From assembly GCA_902777015.1 (NCBI GenBank), contig CACYSA010000008.1, forward strand, positions 1 through 64,000: 64,000 bases of DNA. Reading direction: 5' to 3'. The translations under genes were made by a program, and so were the position numbers. Positions 53,077 to 63,300 of this stretch are shown piece after piece. A model generated the notes under the pieces. That model was not told the origin of the DNA. It saw only the letters and a list, made by a program, of their open reading frames with translations, and made no database searches. Numbering within the stretch: the stretch's first letter is position 1; each line of letters opens with the position of its first letter. The DNA is from an uncultured Erysipelotrichaceae bacterium (GTDB lineage: Bacteria; Bacillota_I; Bacilli_A; RFN20; CAG-826).

Positions 53077-54709
53077 GAATTGCTTTATGCATTAAGATTC
53101 TTGTTTTCCTAGCTAAAGTATCTTCGTTTAAATATTTAGATAATTTTAATAAGCAAATTTCTTTAAGCTGCATTTCATCTAATTTGCCGTTTGCAGTTAA
53201 TGGGAACTTATCAACATAGATAATATGTGAAGGTACTTTAATCGCTGGTAAGTTCTTTCTCATTTCATCTAAATACTTAGTTTCTACGAAATGTAATGGC
53301 TTCTTTTTAAGTTCGACACAACCAATGATATATTCTCCTTCATCAATTGATGGGAAACCAAATACTCTTACTCGATCAAATTCATCGAATTTACATAATT
53401 CGTGTTCGATTTCTTTAGGAGAGATATTCTCACCTTTACGAATGATGATATCTTTTAATCGACCATTTAAAACTAGATAACCATCTTCATCTAAATAACC
53501 AATATCACCGGTATGTAAATAGCCATCTTTATCAAATGGTTGTTGTTCTTTAGTTAATTTATAATAGCCATTAAAAACGTTATAGCCTTTAATTAATATT
53601 TCACCCGCTTGACCATGAGGTAATAATTCTTTTGTTTTTGGATCTTGGAAGACTATTTCTATACCTTCCATTGGAACACCAACAGTTGTTCTTTTCTTAA
53701 TATCAGGAGCGTCAGGATACACTAAGGAGATAAGAGGAGAACATTCAGTTTGCCCGTATCCATTCATGAATTTACCTTTGCCATATTTCTTTTCTAAGAA
53801 ATCGAATTCTTGTTCAGAAGTAAAACCACCACCAACGATACAGTGTTCCACGAATCTTGCGCCATGCCACCACCATAAAGGCGCTCTTGCAAGCCTATCA
53901 TATATCGCACTTACAGAAGCATAGTCACCACATTTATTTCTTACAAAGTCTCGATAGATTTTAATCTTATCTGAAAGGCTATTAAGATAAACGGTTCTTT
54001 GAAATGCCATATAGGCATTGACCACTAATAAGCCAAAGCAATGAAACATCGGTAATAGACACATGAACTTCTGTGGGAATACAGGATCTAATTTAGAAAA
54101 ATTCAAATAGATGAGATTCATCATACTATATTGACTTAAACATGCTGCTTTTGGTTTCGCGGTTGTGCCTGTCGTAAAGATAATATATGAAGTTCTTTTA
54201 CTGTCTTCTTCTCTAGATAATGGAGAGATGTATGGTTTGATATCTTCTTTTGCTAATATTTCTTTAAAGTTGATATGACGATATCTCATAGAAACTGCAT
54301 GTTCTATTGGGATATTAGTTTCTTTTAATAACAATTCAAATTCATCTTCTTGCTTAACTAAAGCGGTATATTTGCCATAACAAATAAATTTACAGTCCGT
54401 ATATTTAATTAATTCCACGAGTGTTTCGTGTCTAGCCATGTAGTTAAGTAAGACTGCGACTGCACCTACTTTAATAATCGCATAGAACGCTATTAACCAG
54501 TTATAGCAGTTCATACCTAATAAGGCGACATGATCACCTTTTTTAATGCCTTTATCAGCTAAAACATGTGAATAATAATCCACACTCTTTTCGATCTCTT
54601 TAAATGTGTAATTAGTGTCTTTAAAATTAATGCCATATATTTGGCATTTTTCTTCATCTAATTTATATATGTCTTCAAATAGATAATTATCTAATTCTCT
54701 TTTAATCAT
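53063..54709 (-). CDS. AMP-forming acyl-CoA synthetase/ligase
   Basis: A 548-residue adenylate-forming enzyme. The ATP-binding loop is FTTGTTAKPKA near 181, with NGYGQTECSP near 316, LHTGDIGYLDEDGYL near 399 and the catalytic lysine region FPLTANGKLDEMQLKE near 505. It would activate a fatty or aromatic acid to its adenylate and CoA thioester. It is transcribed two bases after an acyltransferase-3 gene, suggesting the two act together on a lipid or surface acylation product. Confidence 0.85.
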   Translation of the reverse strand: MIKRELDNYLFEDIYKLDEEKCQIYGINFKDTNYTFKEIEKSVDYYSHVLADKGIKKGDHVALLGMNCYNWLIAFYAIIKVGAVAVLLNYMARHETLVELIKYTDCKFICYGKYTALVKQEDEFELLLKETNIPIEHAVSMRYRHINFKEILAKEDIKPYISPLSREEDSKRTSYIIFTTGTTAKPKAACLSQYSMMNLIYLNFSKLDPVFPQKFMCLLPMFHCFGLLVVNAYMAFQRTVYLNSLSDKIKIYRDFVRNKCGDYASVSAIYDRLARAPLWWWHGARFVEHCIVGGGFTSEQEFDFLEKKYGKGKFMNGYGQTECSPLISLVYPDAPDIKKRTTVGVPMEGIEIVFQDPKTKELLPHGQAGEILIKGYNVFNGYYKLTKEQQPFDKDGYLHTGDIGYLDEDGYLVLNGRLKDIIIRKGENISPKEIEHELCKFDEFDRVRVFGFPSIDEGEYIIGCVELKKKPLHFVETKYLDEMRKNLPAIKVPSHIIYVDKFPLTANGKLDEMQLKEICLLKLSKYLNEDTLARKTRILMHKAIQKKH

Positions 54710-54711
54710 TA

Positions 54712-55896
54712 CTAGATATCTTCAGGAGCTTTCGCTTTTTCAATTTCTTCTATTATATCAGACTTAACTTTTTTCTTCTTATACATGAAATCAAGTAAGA
54801 AACATAAACCCACTAGAAGGATGATTGAAATAACACCATAGAATACGCCTTGGAATTGACCCCATATAACTTTTCTTTGGAAGAAAGAAATAGATAATAA
54901 CGCAATAAATATTGGATGGAATAAATAAAACACCGCGGAATGGTTACCAATATATTGTAATGCCTTACCCACAAGTGGAATATGTTTAATTAATCGACAT
55001 AATGTATGTAAGAAATATGTACCAATAATACTAAATAGGAATGTAATAAGTGGATCAAAACCTTTCATCACTGGATCGTATTGCCCACCAGGAATAGAAC
55101 CAGTATAGAAGGCTCCAAATCTAAAGTGGCACACTAAACAAATACCAACGACTAAAGCTTCTGCGATAATCATATTTAAAGCGTGGAATAAACTATCTTT
55201 CTTGGAAAGTATTCTGAGATTTAAGAAATGGTACTGCCTTAAATGTGCCGCTGTTAGCATAATAGCGACAATTAATGGATAGCTTTGTACATGATATGGT
55301 AAATATGTGCCTACAAACTCGCCTAAGCAGAAAGCCATAACTAAACAAATGATATCCACTGAGATAAGTGTCGTTACTTTCTTATTGGTGTGTTCCACTA
55401 ATAAATAGAATGGTATTGAACAAATAAATAATGCATATAAGAACCAAAGTAATCCTAAACCCACTACTAGTTCAAAGACGACACCACCACTTTGTGGGAA
55501 ATTAAGCATCATCGCGAATGGTTCGGATAATAAGCTATAAACAATTGTATTGCCAATAGTTTGGAAAGAAGAAGCCATATCTTCGTGGTTATAAGCTAAA
55601 TACATTGGTGAAATTAAAAGAATTGAAACCGCAAAACATATCACTAATGGAATTAATAACTGTTTAGCGCGTCTAATAATGTTGTATTTAAAGCTTTTAC
55701 CATTTGGCAAATAGTTATAGCCAGTATAAAAGAAGAATGAACTTAATAAGAACGGGAATAACGCTATTAAGATATTAAAAGTTGCTAATGTTTCTTGTGG
55801 ATTAGGCGCGATGATTAACCAACAGTGGAAAAAGACAATGGCCATAACCATAATCCCTTTAGCGGCGTCTTGTGCTCTTGTTCTTTTCTTTTCCAT
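54712..55896 (-). CDS. acyltransferase family 3 membrane protein
   Basis: A 394-residue polytopic protein with about 10 membrane helices, an OafA/OatA-type acyltransferase. The N-terminus RAQDAAKGIMVMAIVFFHCW places the family's conserved His near residue 24, and FFFYTGYNYL near 54 and NHSAVFYLFHPIFIALL near 330 match the family. It probably acylates a surface sugar or lipid. The next gene encodes an acyl-CoA ligase. No ribosome site is obvious. An OmpR/PhoB-type box with a -10 lies upstream. Confidence 0.82.
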   Translation of the reverse strand: MEKKRTRAQDAAKGIMVMAIVFFHCWLIIAPNPQETLATFNILIALFPFLLSSFFFYTGYNYLPNGKSFKYNIIRRAKQLLIPLVICFAVSILLISPMYLAYNHEDMASSFQTIGNTIVYSLLSEPFAMMLNFPQSGGVVFELVVGLGLLWFLYALFICSIPFYLLVEHTNKKVTTLISVDIICLVMAFCLGEFVGTYLPYHVQSYPLIVAIMLTAAHLRQYHFLNLRILSKKDSLFHALNMIIAEALVVGICLVCHFRFGAFYTGSIPGGQYDPVMKGFDPLITFLFSIIGTYFLHTLCRLIKHIPLVGKALQYIGNHSAVFYLFHPIFIALLSISFFQRKVIWGQFQGVFYGVISIILLVGLCFLLDFMYKKKKVKSDIIEEIEKAKAPEDI

Positions 55897-55929
55897 AACA
55901 ATAATATTTTACTACTCTAAATAACCATA

Positions 55930-55966
55930 ATAATAGTAACAATGACTATGCCACAGAAGTGCCACA
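55930..55966 (-). promoter_or_regulatory. direct-repeat box and -10 upstream of the acyltransferase-3 gene
   Basis: On the minus strand TGTGGCA-CTTC-TGTGGCA (55949-55966) is followed after 13 bases by TATTAT (55930-55935). It matches the box upstream of the lipase-like lipoprotein gene, in the same orientation and distance to the -10. Confidence 0.5.
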
Positions 55967-55968
55967 CA

Positions 55969-56015
55969 AATGTATACAACATTTCTGCGCAAAAAAATGA
56001 TTTGTTGTATACATT
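55969..56015. repeat. 12-bp perfect inverted repeat with TGTATACA cores
   Basis: AATGTATACAAC (55969-55980) and GTTGTATACATT (56004-56015) are perfect inverted repeats 23 bases apart. Each arm holds the self-complementary octamer TGTATACA. There is no T tract at either end, so two operator sites for a dimeric regulator fit better than a terminator. Confidence 0.55.
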
Positions 56016-56031
56016 GTGATTACGTAACTAA

Positions 56032-56721
56032 CTATTTATTTGAATAATGATTATTGATTAATGTTCTTAATGAAGCAGTGTCATATAAAGCACTATAATC
56101 ACGTGTCCCTGCTGTAGCGTTTATTGGTAAATCAAGTTTAGCATCACAAACTGTTTTTCTTGCTTCATCAACACTTACTTTATTTTTAGTAATTGTTCTA
56201 GTCGGGCAAGAAGAACGATTCATACAACCATATCCATCATATTGAATATAAATGGAACAACAACCACCACCACATTCTTCGCCAATGGTAAATAACCCTT
56301 CATCGTGTAGATAGATTGGAGAAATACCACCACAAGAGAAACCATTTCTAGTAGTTAAGACACTGATATCTTTACCTTTAAGAAGATTGAGCATTTCATC
56401 ATCTTTTTCATCAAAGACTTTATCAAGATTTAAATCAAATTCATAAGTCACTGTTGAAGTACGGTCAGTCATAGTATTTGACGAATAGAAATTTTTATGA
56501 CCAGTTAATAAAGCAATCATAAAGAGCATTTCATCAGTGCTACCACCAGTATTGGCGGATAAATCAATGACAACGTGCTTAATTTCCTCATCTTTAGCAA
56601 CTTTATTAACACCATAATTAATAGCTCCTACTGCCCCACCATAACCAGCGCCAAAAGGAATATCTTTTCTTTCGCCTTTATAATATTTATCCCATTCATC
56701 TCGTAGTCCTATTTCACCCAT
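56032..56721 (-). CDS. C-terminal part of a frameshifted S41-family protease lipoprotein
   Basis: This 229-residue frame is the catalytic end of an S41 (tail-specific protease-like) enzyme: HVVIDLSANTGGSTDEM near 48, TRNGFSCGGISP near 122 with the candidate nucleophile Ser, and FTIGEECGGG near 144. It has no ribosome site or signal peptide. The frame continues upstream as AYIHIDGFMGEIG, directly following the end of the N-terminal part, so the two were once one gene of about 610 codons. One indel near 56745-56755 separates them. Either the gene is inactive or the sequence has a base error. Confidence 0.7.
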   Translation of the reverse strand: MGEIGLRDEWDKYYKGERKDIPFGAGYGGAVGAINYGVNKVAKDEEIKHVVIDLSANTGGSTDEMLFMIALLTGHKNFYSSNTMTDRTSTVTYEFDLNLDKVFDEKDDEMLNLLKGKDISVLTTRNGFSCGGISPIYLHDEGLFTIGEECGGGCCSIYIQYDGYGCMNRSSCPTRTITKNKVSVDEARKTVCDAKLDLPINATAGTRDYSALYDTASLRTLINNHYSNK

Positions 56722-56744
56722 AAAGCCATCAATATGGATATAAG

Positions 56745-57875
56745 CTATATCCTCTTAGGTTTATTCAGTTTTTCACTTCTTGCTTTATAAACCGCTGGAT
56801 GTTCATAGAATAAAGAATCACTATTAACTAATTCTTCATAGTTTTTACTATATTCATCTTGTATTAGTTTAGTGGCCTCATCACGGACTTTAAGTAACCA
56901 ATTTGGATAATGTCCATAACCATCGGAATCAACATAATATGTATAATCAATTGGATTATAAACAGAGTGTCCTCCATCTGCGCGTAGATAGCCAAGTAAT
57001 GTCGCGCCTGCTAAATATTTAACAACATTTGGAGACTTAATATATTCAATAATCTTTTGACCTAATGGTCGACTTTTAAGTGCAGCATCTAAGCCATTTG
57101 ATAAATCGTAATAAACTTCTAATGAGCTTCTTCCTGGTCTACCAAGTAATATGTCATAATCAAGACATAGTTCGTTATAAACATATTCACTATATTCTTT
57201 GTTCATCTTACTAGAGAACATATCTTCGTAATATTTAGCACCAAATTGTTCTAATTCCTCGTTTTCAGTGTAATTAAATACATATAAGTCTTTATTGTTA
57301 TAAGCGGCTTGTAAGATGTTTTCATTAGAGAATAAATCAGTAGCGAATGTCATTGGTAGATAAACTTCTTTATCATCACCATAAATTTTTAAATTATATT
57401 TTGAAAAATCGATAATAGTCTTTTTCGCTGGTTTATCATCTTTTACTGATTTAACCCTTGTAAATGGCAAGCCATCATAAGAAACTGACGCAAAATCACC
57501 ATAGGAATTTAGATTAGTGTTTTTAAAGTTCCATAAGTTATCTGATTCCATCTTGTTAGAAGAGACATCAAATGTCGCAGTGTATCCACCTAAAACAGTA
57601 TATGTATAAGAATCACCATTTTGCACTAAATCGAGTTGATCTCTACCTTGTTCATAGGTTCTGCCTCTATATAAGAGTTTATGGATATCTTTAAAAGAGA
57701 TATATGGGATTACACTTTTACCATAATAACGAATATCGCATGTCGTATTGTTATCTTCGTTTAAATAATAGACATTGATTGTTTTAGTTTGATATTTGTT
57801 ACCAGTATTACCTTGACCATTACAAGAAGATAGGAGCAAAGGTATTAATAATAGATATGGTAATTTGTTTTTCAT
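56745..57875 (-). CDS. N-terminal part of a frameshifted S41-family protease lipoprotein
   Basis: A 376-residue frame with a lipobox (LLLSSC, Cys near 18) and the long N-terminal half typical of surface S41 proteases of gut Bacillota, ending SEKLNKPKRI before a TAG. The stop is reached because of a one-base shift: in the neighbouring frame the sequence continues as the protease domain at 56032-56721. Even if translated, this part lacks the catalytic Ser. Confidence 0.7.
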   Translation of the reverse strand: MKNKLPYLLLIPLLLSSCNGQGNTGNKYQTKTINVYYLNEDNNTTCDIRYYGKSVIPYISFKDIHKLLYRGRTYEQGRDQLDLVQNGDSYTYTVLGGYTATFDVSSNKMESDNLWNFKNTNLNSYGDFASVSYDGLPFTRVKSVKDDKPAKKTIIDFSKYNLKIYGDDKEVYLPMTFATDLFSNENILQAAYNNKDLYVFNYTENEELEQFGAKYYEDMFSSKMNKEYSEYVYNELCLDYDILLGRPGRSSLEVYYDLSNGLDAALKSRPLGQKIIEYIKSPNVVKYLAGATLLGYLRADGGHSVYNPIDYTYYVDSDGYGHYPNWLLKVRDEATKLIQDEYSKNYEELVNSDSLFYEHPAVYKARSEKLNKPKRI

Positions 57876-57936
57876 AAATCTCTCCTTAGATTAGATATAT
57901 AGATAATATATTCTATTGCCACTAATTGCTATAAAA

Positions 57937-57966
57937 AATCCCCTCGCACGGAGACGAGAGGATTTT
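57937..57966 (-). terminator. intrinsic terminator of the Ig-like lipoprotein gene
   Basis: On the minus strand AATCCTCTCG, a short loop and CGAGGGGATT pair over ten positions (with one G-U pair), followed by TTTTTATAG. It lies after the stop at 57985. Confidence 0.85.
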
Positions 57967-57984
57967 TATTTCTAGATATTGATA

Positions 57985-60111
57985 TTAGGCAACTGCGCTA
58001 ACTTTTAAGCAGCAGATATCCCATGTGTCACCACTCTTTAAGATTTCGTATTGGTGACCACCAACAGTGAATTGACCGTTACCAGCAGTAATCTTCATGT
58101 TGTCAGCTTCAGCGCCGTTAAAGACGGAGTGGACAAGGAAGATACCATCAACTGAAACTGGGAATGATGCTGGATCCATGAGGAATTTAGCGGTGAATTG
58201 ATGTGTTGCTGTATCGAAAGAAGATAATGTCTTATCGAAATCAAATTTATTTGTTTTGTCGCCTAAGACATAGTTCCAATCACTCCAACCCATATTGCCA
58301 TGGTGTTGTAAGTTGATACCATAAGCCTTTTGATATTGATCGAGTGTGTATTCGCCTGTGAATTCACCATTAACAACATAATATGGTTTGTTATTGATTA
58401 ATTCGACATCAGCGGATTTTGGTGTAACTGTAGCATCAATAGCGCCTTCTTTATTAGCGATTAAGGAGACACAGTTCCATGTATCACCATTGGCATATAA
58501 TTTGTATTCAATACCATTAGCGGCAACAGTTGTTTCTTGGAATGAGATATTTAAACCATCCCATGTTGGGGCAGGAATAGCGTTCTTGAACTCATCTGAT
58601 AATGTGTCGTAATCTGTAACGCCATCCCAATCATCTGGTAATGTATTGATTTCAATAACTTCACCATCAGCGGTGTGTCTATAACGTTTGGCATCGTTTC
58701 TGATTAAGGCTTTTAAGTCTTCATCTTTATCAGTGCCTTCCACTCTGAACTTACCAATGTATGGTGTTCCTAAATTGTTTTTAATGAAAGCATTACCTTC
58801 ATCTAATAAGTTAGCTCTTAAGACCCATGAACCATCTTCTTTATAGCTCATTGGTTCATCTAATTTTAATGTTTCAGTTGTCCAGCTACCACCTTTGATC
58901 ATGTTTCTTAATTCAAACTTTGTTTGATCAGAAGCAGAACTACCAACGACTTCGTAAATGAGTTTGTCGCCAACTTGTTTTAACGACATTTCATTAACTG
59001 TGTATTGACGTGTTTGATAAACGGCTGTGTAAGTAACTTCCTCAGCGCTTGTGGCATATGGAAGGATTTCTTTATCGAAACCACGGAAGACGTAAACACC
59101 ATTTGCGTCTGCGGCTTTTCTTGGTGCACCAGCGGTGAATGCTGGAATTTCACCAACAGTAACTTCATCAGCTTTATAACCTTGGATTAAAGTACCATCA
59201 GTATTTCTGAATGCGACTGCGAATTTCACAGAATCATCGATAACTGTAACTTTGAATCCTTTGGTAAATGGCTTACCTTGTGCATCTTTTGCATCAGTTG
59301 CAACAGAGATTTGCGCTTCGCCAACAGCCTTAGCGGTAACTAAACCTGTATCACTAACAGAAGCAACACTTGGATTACTTGAAGTAAAGGTTACTTTCTT
59401 ATTTGTAGCGTTGGTTGGTAAAACTGTAACACCAATTTGTTTTGTTTCACCTTTCTTTAAGGTAATATCATCGACGTCGATTTCTAAACCTGTTGTAGCG
59501 GTAGATTTAACAGAAACTTTAACAGTTTTGCTAATGGCTTTGCCATCTGAACCTAAACCAATTGTTTCAACAGTGATTTCTGTTTCACCAACGGCAACAG
59601 CACTCACTAAACCAGCATCACTAACTGTGGCGACTGCAGTATTCTTGGATGTATATTTGCAGCCTTTTTCAGTAGCGTTTTCTGGGGAAACAGTAGCGGT
59701 AATTTGTTTTTTACCATTAACTTGTAATTCAATGGATGAAACATCAAGTTCTAAACCAGTAACACTAACGGCACGAACGGTAATTGGTAAATTGAATTCA
59801 ACATCTCCATAAATGACTGTAACTGATTTGTCATCAATCTTGAGTGCTTTTGATGGAGAAACGCGATAATCATCAACGACTTCTTCACTACCATCACTCT
59901 TCACTGCGGTAACAACCATACCTTCTTTGGAGAATTTTTCACCAACAAAGTATTCGGTTTTAGCACCTGTGACTTTTAAACTCACAACTGTAACTGCTTG
60001 TTGAGATTGTGAAGCGGAAGCAGGTTTACAAGCTGGGAGTGCGAGGAATGTTGCAGCGCCTAATAACGCAAGGCTAATAGCAAACGCTCCTCTTGTTTTT
60101 CTTCTTTTCAT
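57985..60111 (-). CDS. lipoprotein with bacterial Ig-like (Big_3, Big_2) domains
   Basis: A 708-residue surface protein. The lipobox LALPAC puts the modified Cys near residue 28. Residues about 40-113 form a Big_3-type domain (GAKTEYFVGEKFSKEGMVV). Two Big_2 domains follow (about 117-200, VSSIELQVNGKKQITATVSP; about 207-290, VDDITLKKGETKQIGVTVLP). An InlB-repeat-like section (VKFAVAFRNTDGTLIQGY) and a long C-terminal region of about 330 residues with two related WxxC-type units (DTWNCVSLIANKEG and DTWDICCLKVSAV) end it. The domains suggest a glycan-binding or adhesion role. It is divergent from the second GH3 gene, so co-regulation is plausible. Confidence 0.75.
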   Translation of the reverse strand: MKRRKTRGAFAISLALLGAATFLALPACKPASASQSQQAVTVVSLKVTGAKTEYFVGEKFSKEGMVVTAVKSDGSEEVVDDYRVSPSKALKIDDKSVTVIYGDVEFNLPITVRAVSVTGLELDVSSIELQVNGKKQITATVSPENATEKGCKYTSKNTAVATVSDAGLVSAVAVGETEITVETIGLGSDGKAISKTVKVSVKSTATTGLEIDVDDITLKKGETKQIGVTVLPTNATNKKVTFTSSNPSVASVSDTGLVTAKAVGEAQISVATDAKDAQGKPFTKGFKVTVIDDSVKFAVAFRNTDGTLIQGYKADEVTVGEIPAFTAGAPRKAADANGVYVFRGFDKEILPYATSAEEVTYTAVYQTRQYTVNEMSLKQVGDKLIYEVVGSSASDQTKFELRNMIKGGSWTTETLKLDEPMSYKEDGSWVLRANLLDEGNAFIKNNLGTPYIGKFRVEGTDKDEDLKALIRNDAKRYRHTADGEVIEINTLPDDWDGVTDYDTLSDEFKNAIPAPTWDGLNISFQETTVAANGIEYKLYANGDTWNCVSLIANKEGAIDATVTPKSADVELINNKPYYVVNGEFTGEYTLDQYQKAYGINLQHHGNMGWSDWNYVLGDKTNKFDFDKTLSSFDTATHQFTAKFLMDPASFPVSVDGIFLVHSVFNGAEADNMKITAGNGQFTVGGHQYEILKSGDTWDICCLKVSAVA

Positions 60112-60150
60112 ACAAAAACTCCTTCAAAAAAATAACGCATTAAGAAATTA

Positions 60151-60201
60151 TGACAATCTTGTTATCTCGATTTTGTGACAATCATGTCATATCATGCTCA
60201 T
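60151..60201. promoter_or_regulatory. operator-like repeats between the Ig-like lipoprotein and GH3-2 genes
   Basis: TGACAATCTTG (60151) and TGACAATCATG (60177) are near-identical direct repeats. The second is part of the inverted repeat TGACA-ATCA-TGTCA. ATCATGCTCAT (60191-60201) is the inverse of ATGAGCATGAT upstream of GH3-1. The gap of about 200 bases separates two divergent genes. Confidence 0.4.
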
Positions 60202-60313
60202 ATATTTTGCTATTTTTTAGTTAATTTTGCAAGTAAGATGTGTTAGAATAAAGCGTCGATTTTCAAAAAATCCGTAATCATGGGAAAAAATTTAGAAGGA
60301 GAGTTCACTATTT

Positions 60314-63300
60314 ATGCCTTTAAAAATAGGTAAAAAAATGATTTTGCGTGGAGCCTCAATATTGACCGCTGCTGTAGTTGTCGGCGGTTTAATTGTTGGT
60401 GACACACTAGTTAAAAACAATGAAAGCAATTTAAATTCCATTCTTTGCCCACCAATCGTTCACCAAGACTCATTAGTGGTCTCAAGAGAGACTGGTCAAA
60501 AGATGGCACAACAAATTGTGGAAGAAGGTGCAGTGTTATTAAAGAACAATGGCACACTACCACTGAAAGCTAATAATGATAAAGTTAATATCTTTGGTTG
60601 GGCAAGTATTGACTGGGCGTATGGCGCGAACAGTTCATCATGTTCAGGTAGAGTTATGGCGGAAGATTCTAAGCGTGAATCTTTAGTGGATATTTATGAT
60701 GCCTTAACTAATTATGGAATTAAATATAATGCTGATTTAAAAGACATGTATACACGTTATGCTAATCCATATGTCTATGCATTAAAGGATCCAGGCTCAG
60801 TTAATAACGACGCTGTCATCACATTACACGAACCAGAAATCAGCGATAAGAATTATTATTCAGACGCTTTATTAGCAGACGCTGAAGCATATTCTGATAC
60901 AGCGATTGTTGTCATTACTAGAAACGCTGGTGAAGATATCCCAGCGGATAGAGCGATGAGAAAAGCTGGTAAAAACTACGTTAATGAAAGTAATAAGATT
61001 TATTTAGATTTATCAATTGAAGAAGAACATTTACTTAAATATGTTGGTGAAACATTTGATAAAGTTGTAGTTCTTGTTAACTCTCCTGCTGCGATGGATT
61101 TATCTTTCTTAAATACCATTCCTGGAATAGGTGCAGCATTACAAGTTGGTTTTACAGGTACACATGGCGCTAGCGCAATTCCTGAATTATTATATGGTGA
61201 AAAGAATCCATCTGGTCATTTAGTGGATACTTATACATATGATCGTTCTTTAAGCTTTGCTTATAGAGCGAAAAATGCTGCGAATTTTACCGGTTCAGGA
61301 TTATCTGATAAGAAATTCTTTGAATACATCGAAAACATTTATGTCGGTTATCGTTGGTATGAAACCGCGGACGCTACATATTATTGGGAAGATTATGAAA
61401 GAACATTATTAGATGAGGATGATAAAGAAACATTAGTTAAAGGCTATGACGCGGTTGTGCAATATCCATTTGGCTATGGTTTAAGTTACACAGATTTCGA
61501 ATACAAATTAGAAGATAGCTATTTCACTAAAAAAGGTGAAGAAATTAGTGATGTCGATGTGGAAGGTGAATACCATATCAAATTAAAAGTCACTAATACT
61601 GGCGATAGAAAAGGTAAAGATGTTGCTCAAGTATATTTAGAAGCACCATATCATAAATTCCAAATCGAAAAGAGTGCTAAAGCACTTGTTGCCTATGAAA
61701 AGACTATCGAATTAGAACCAGGTAAGAGTGAAATCTTAGATATCGAAATTCAAATATCTGATTGTTTATCTTATGACTGTTATGACTTAAACAATAACGG
61801 CCATACTGGTTATGAATTAGATAAAGGCGAATACAAATTCCACCTTGGTAAAAACTCACATCAAGATATCGAAATGACAAATAGCGAAAATGAAAAAGTC
61901 AAAGGTGTCTTATCATTTGAAGTTCCAACCACTATTAATGTGATGAAAGATAAGTACACAAATAATGATGTTGATAACTTATTCACTGGTGACGACGCAA
62001 TCGATGGTTATCCAATTGATGCTGTTGAAGATAATTATGAACCTGAATATATTTCAAGAGCGGAATTCCCAGATGTTGAAGAATTCAATGGCACAAAATC
62101 TAGAGAAGCTTCTAGCAAATTAAAAGATGTTTATTTCTTTGATCAAGCTAAAGGTGATGCTTGGGATAACGCCACTACTGACAAATTTGGTGATCCAGTA
62201 TTTGATGAAACAGTTGTTTGGGGTAAAGAAAACAACATGCGCATTACCGAAGATGGTAAAGTAACTGCTTTAGGCTATGAATTAGGTGAAGATTACGATA
62301 ATCCTAAATGGGAAGAATTATTAGAACAAGTCACCGTTGATGAAGTGACTAACACTATTAATAAATCATATGGTACTCCTGCAGTTAATTCCGTTGGTAA
62401 ACCAGCTTTAAATGAAGTTGATGGTCCTGCACAAATTAAGTGTTATTATCAACAACCTCCAAGAGGTACAGGCTATCCATCCGCAGTTGTTATTGCTCAA
62501 ACATGGAATAAAGATTTAGCGGAAGACTTTGGCTTATCATTCGCTATGGATATGAACTCTGTTTCCATCAATGGTTTATGGGGTTGGGGATGTAACTTAC
62601 ATAGAACCCCTGTTGGTGGTCGTAACTGGGAATACTTCTCTGAAGATCCATATATGTCTGGTAAGACCTTAGCGGGCGCTGTTAGGGGTTTATTAAAAGG
62701 TGGTAGATATTCTTATATCAAACACTTCTGCATGAATGAATCTGAAGCAAGTAAGAAAGAAGGTTTTACCTTCACTACTGAACAGGCTTTAAGAGAATGC
62801 TACTTTAAACCATTCCAAATGGGTATCCAAGAAGGTGGCGCAGTTGGTATCATGACATCATTTAACCGTATTGGTGCGGTTTATTCTGGTGGTTCAGAAG
62901 CCGCTATTACTGGTGTTGCTAGAAAAGAATGGGGATTTAAAGGTGCAATTATTACTGACTGGGCTGATCAAGGTGGTTCATATATGTCAATTGACCAACA
63001 ATTCCGTGCTGGTGGTGACTTAGGTATGAATACCTCTCTTAATGGCTATAGTGGTGCGAAATTCTCCTATAACGCTAACGCGACACCAAGAGTGCAACAT
63101 CAAATGAAAGAAGTTATGCACCATGTCTTATTTTCTTGGTTAAGATGCCAATATTTAAATAAGCAATATAACGAGAATCCAGATTCAAAAACTAAGGTTG
63201 TTCAAACCGGTTCTATTGAATCTTATAAATGGTATAAAACAGTGCTTGTTGATGTGAACATCTTATTAGGAGGCGGCGCGTTAATCTTCCTCTTGTTAGC

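Noticed and set aside
59252-59812. 186-codon plus-strand frame within the Ig-like lipoprotein gene
   Set aside because: It lies antisense to a gene with clear domains and a signal peptide, has no ribosome site and a composition of a shadow frame.
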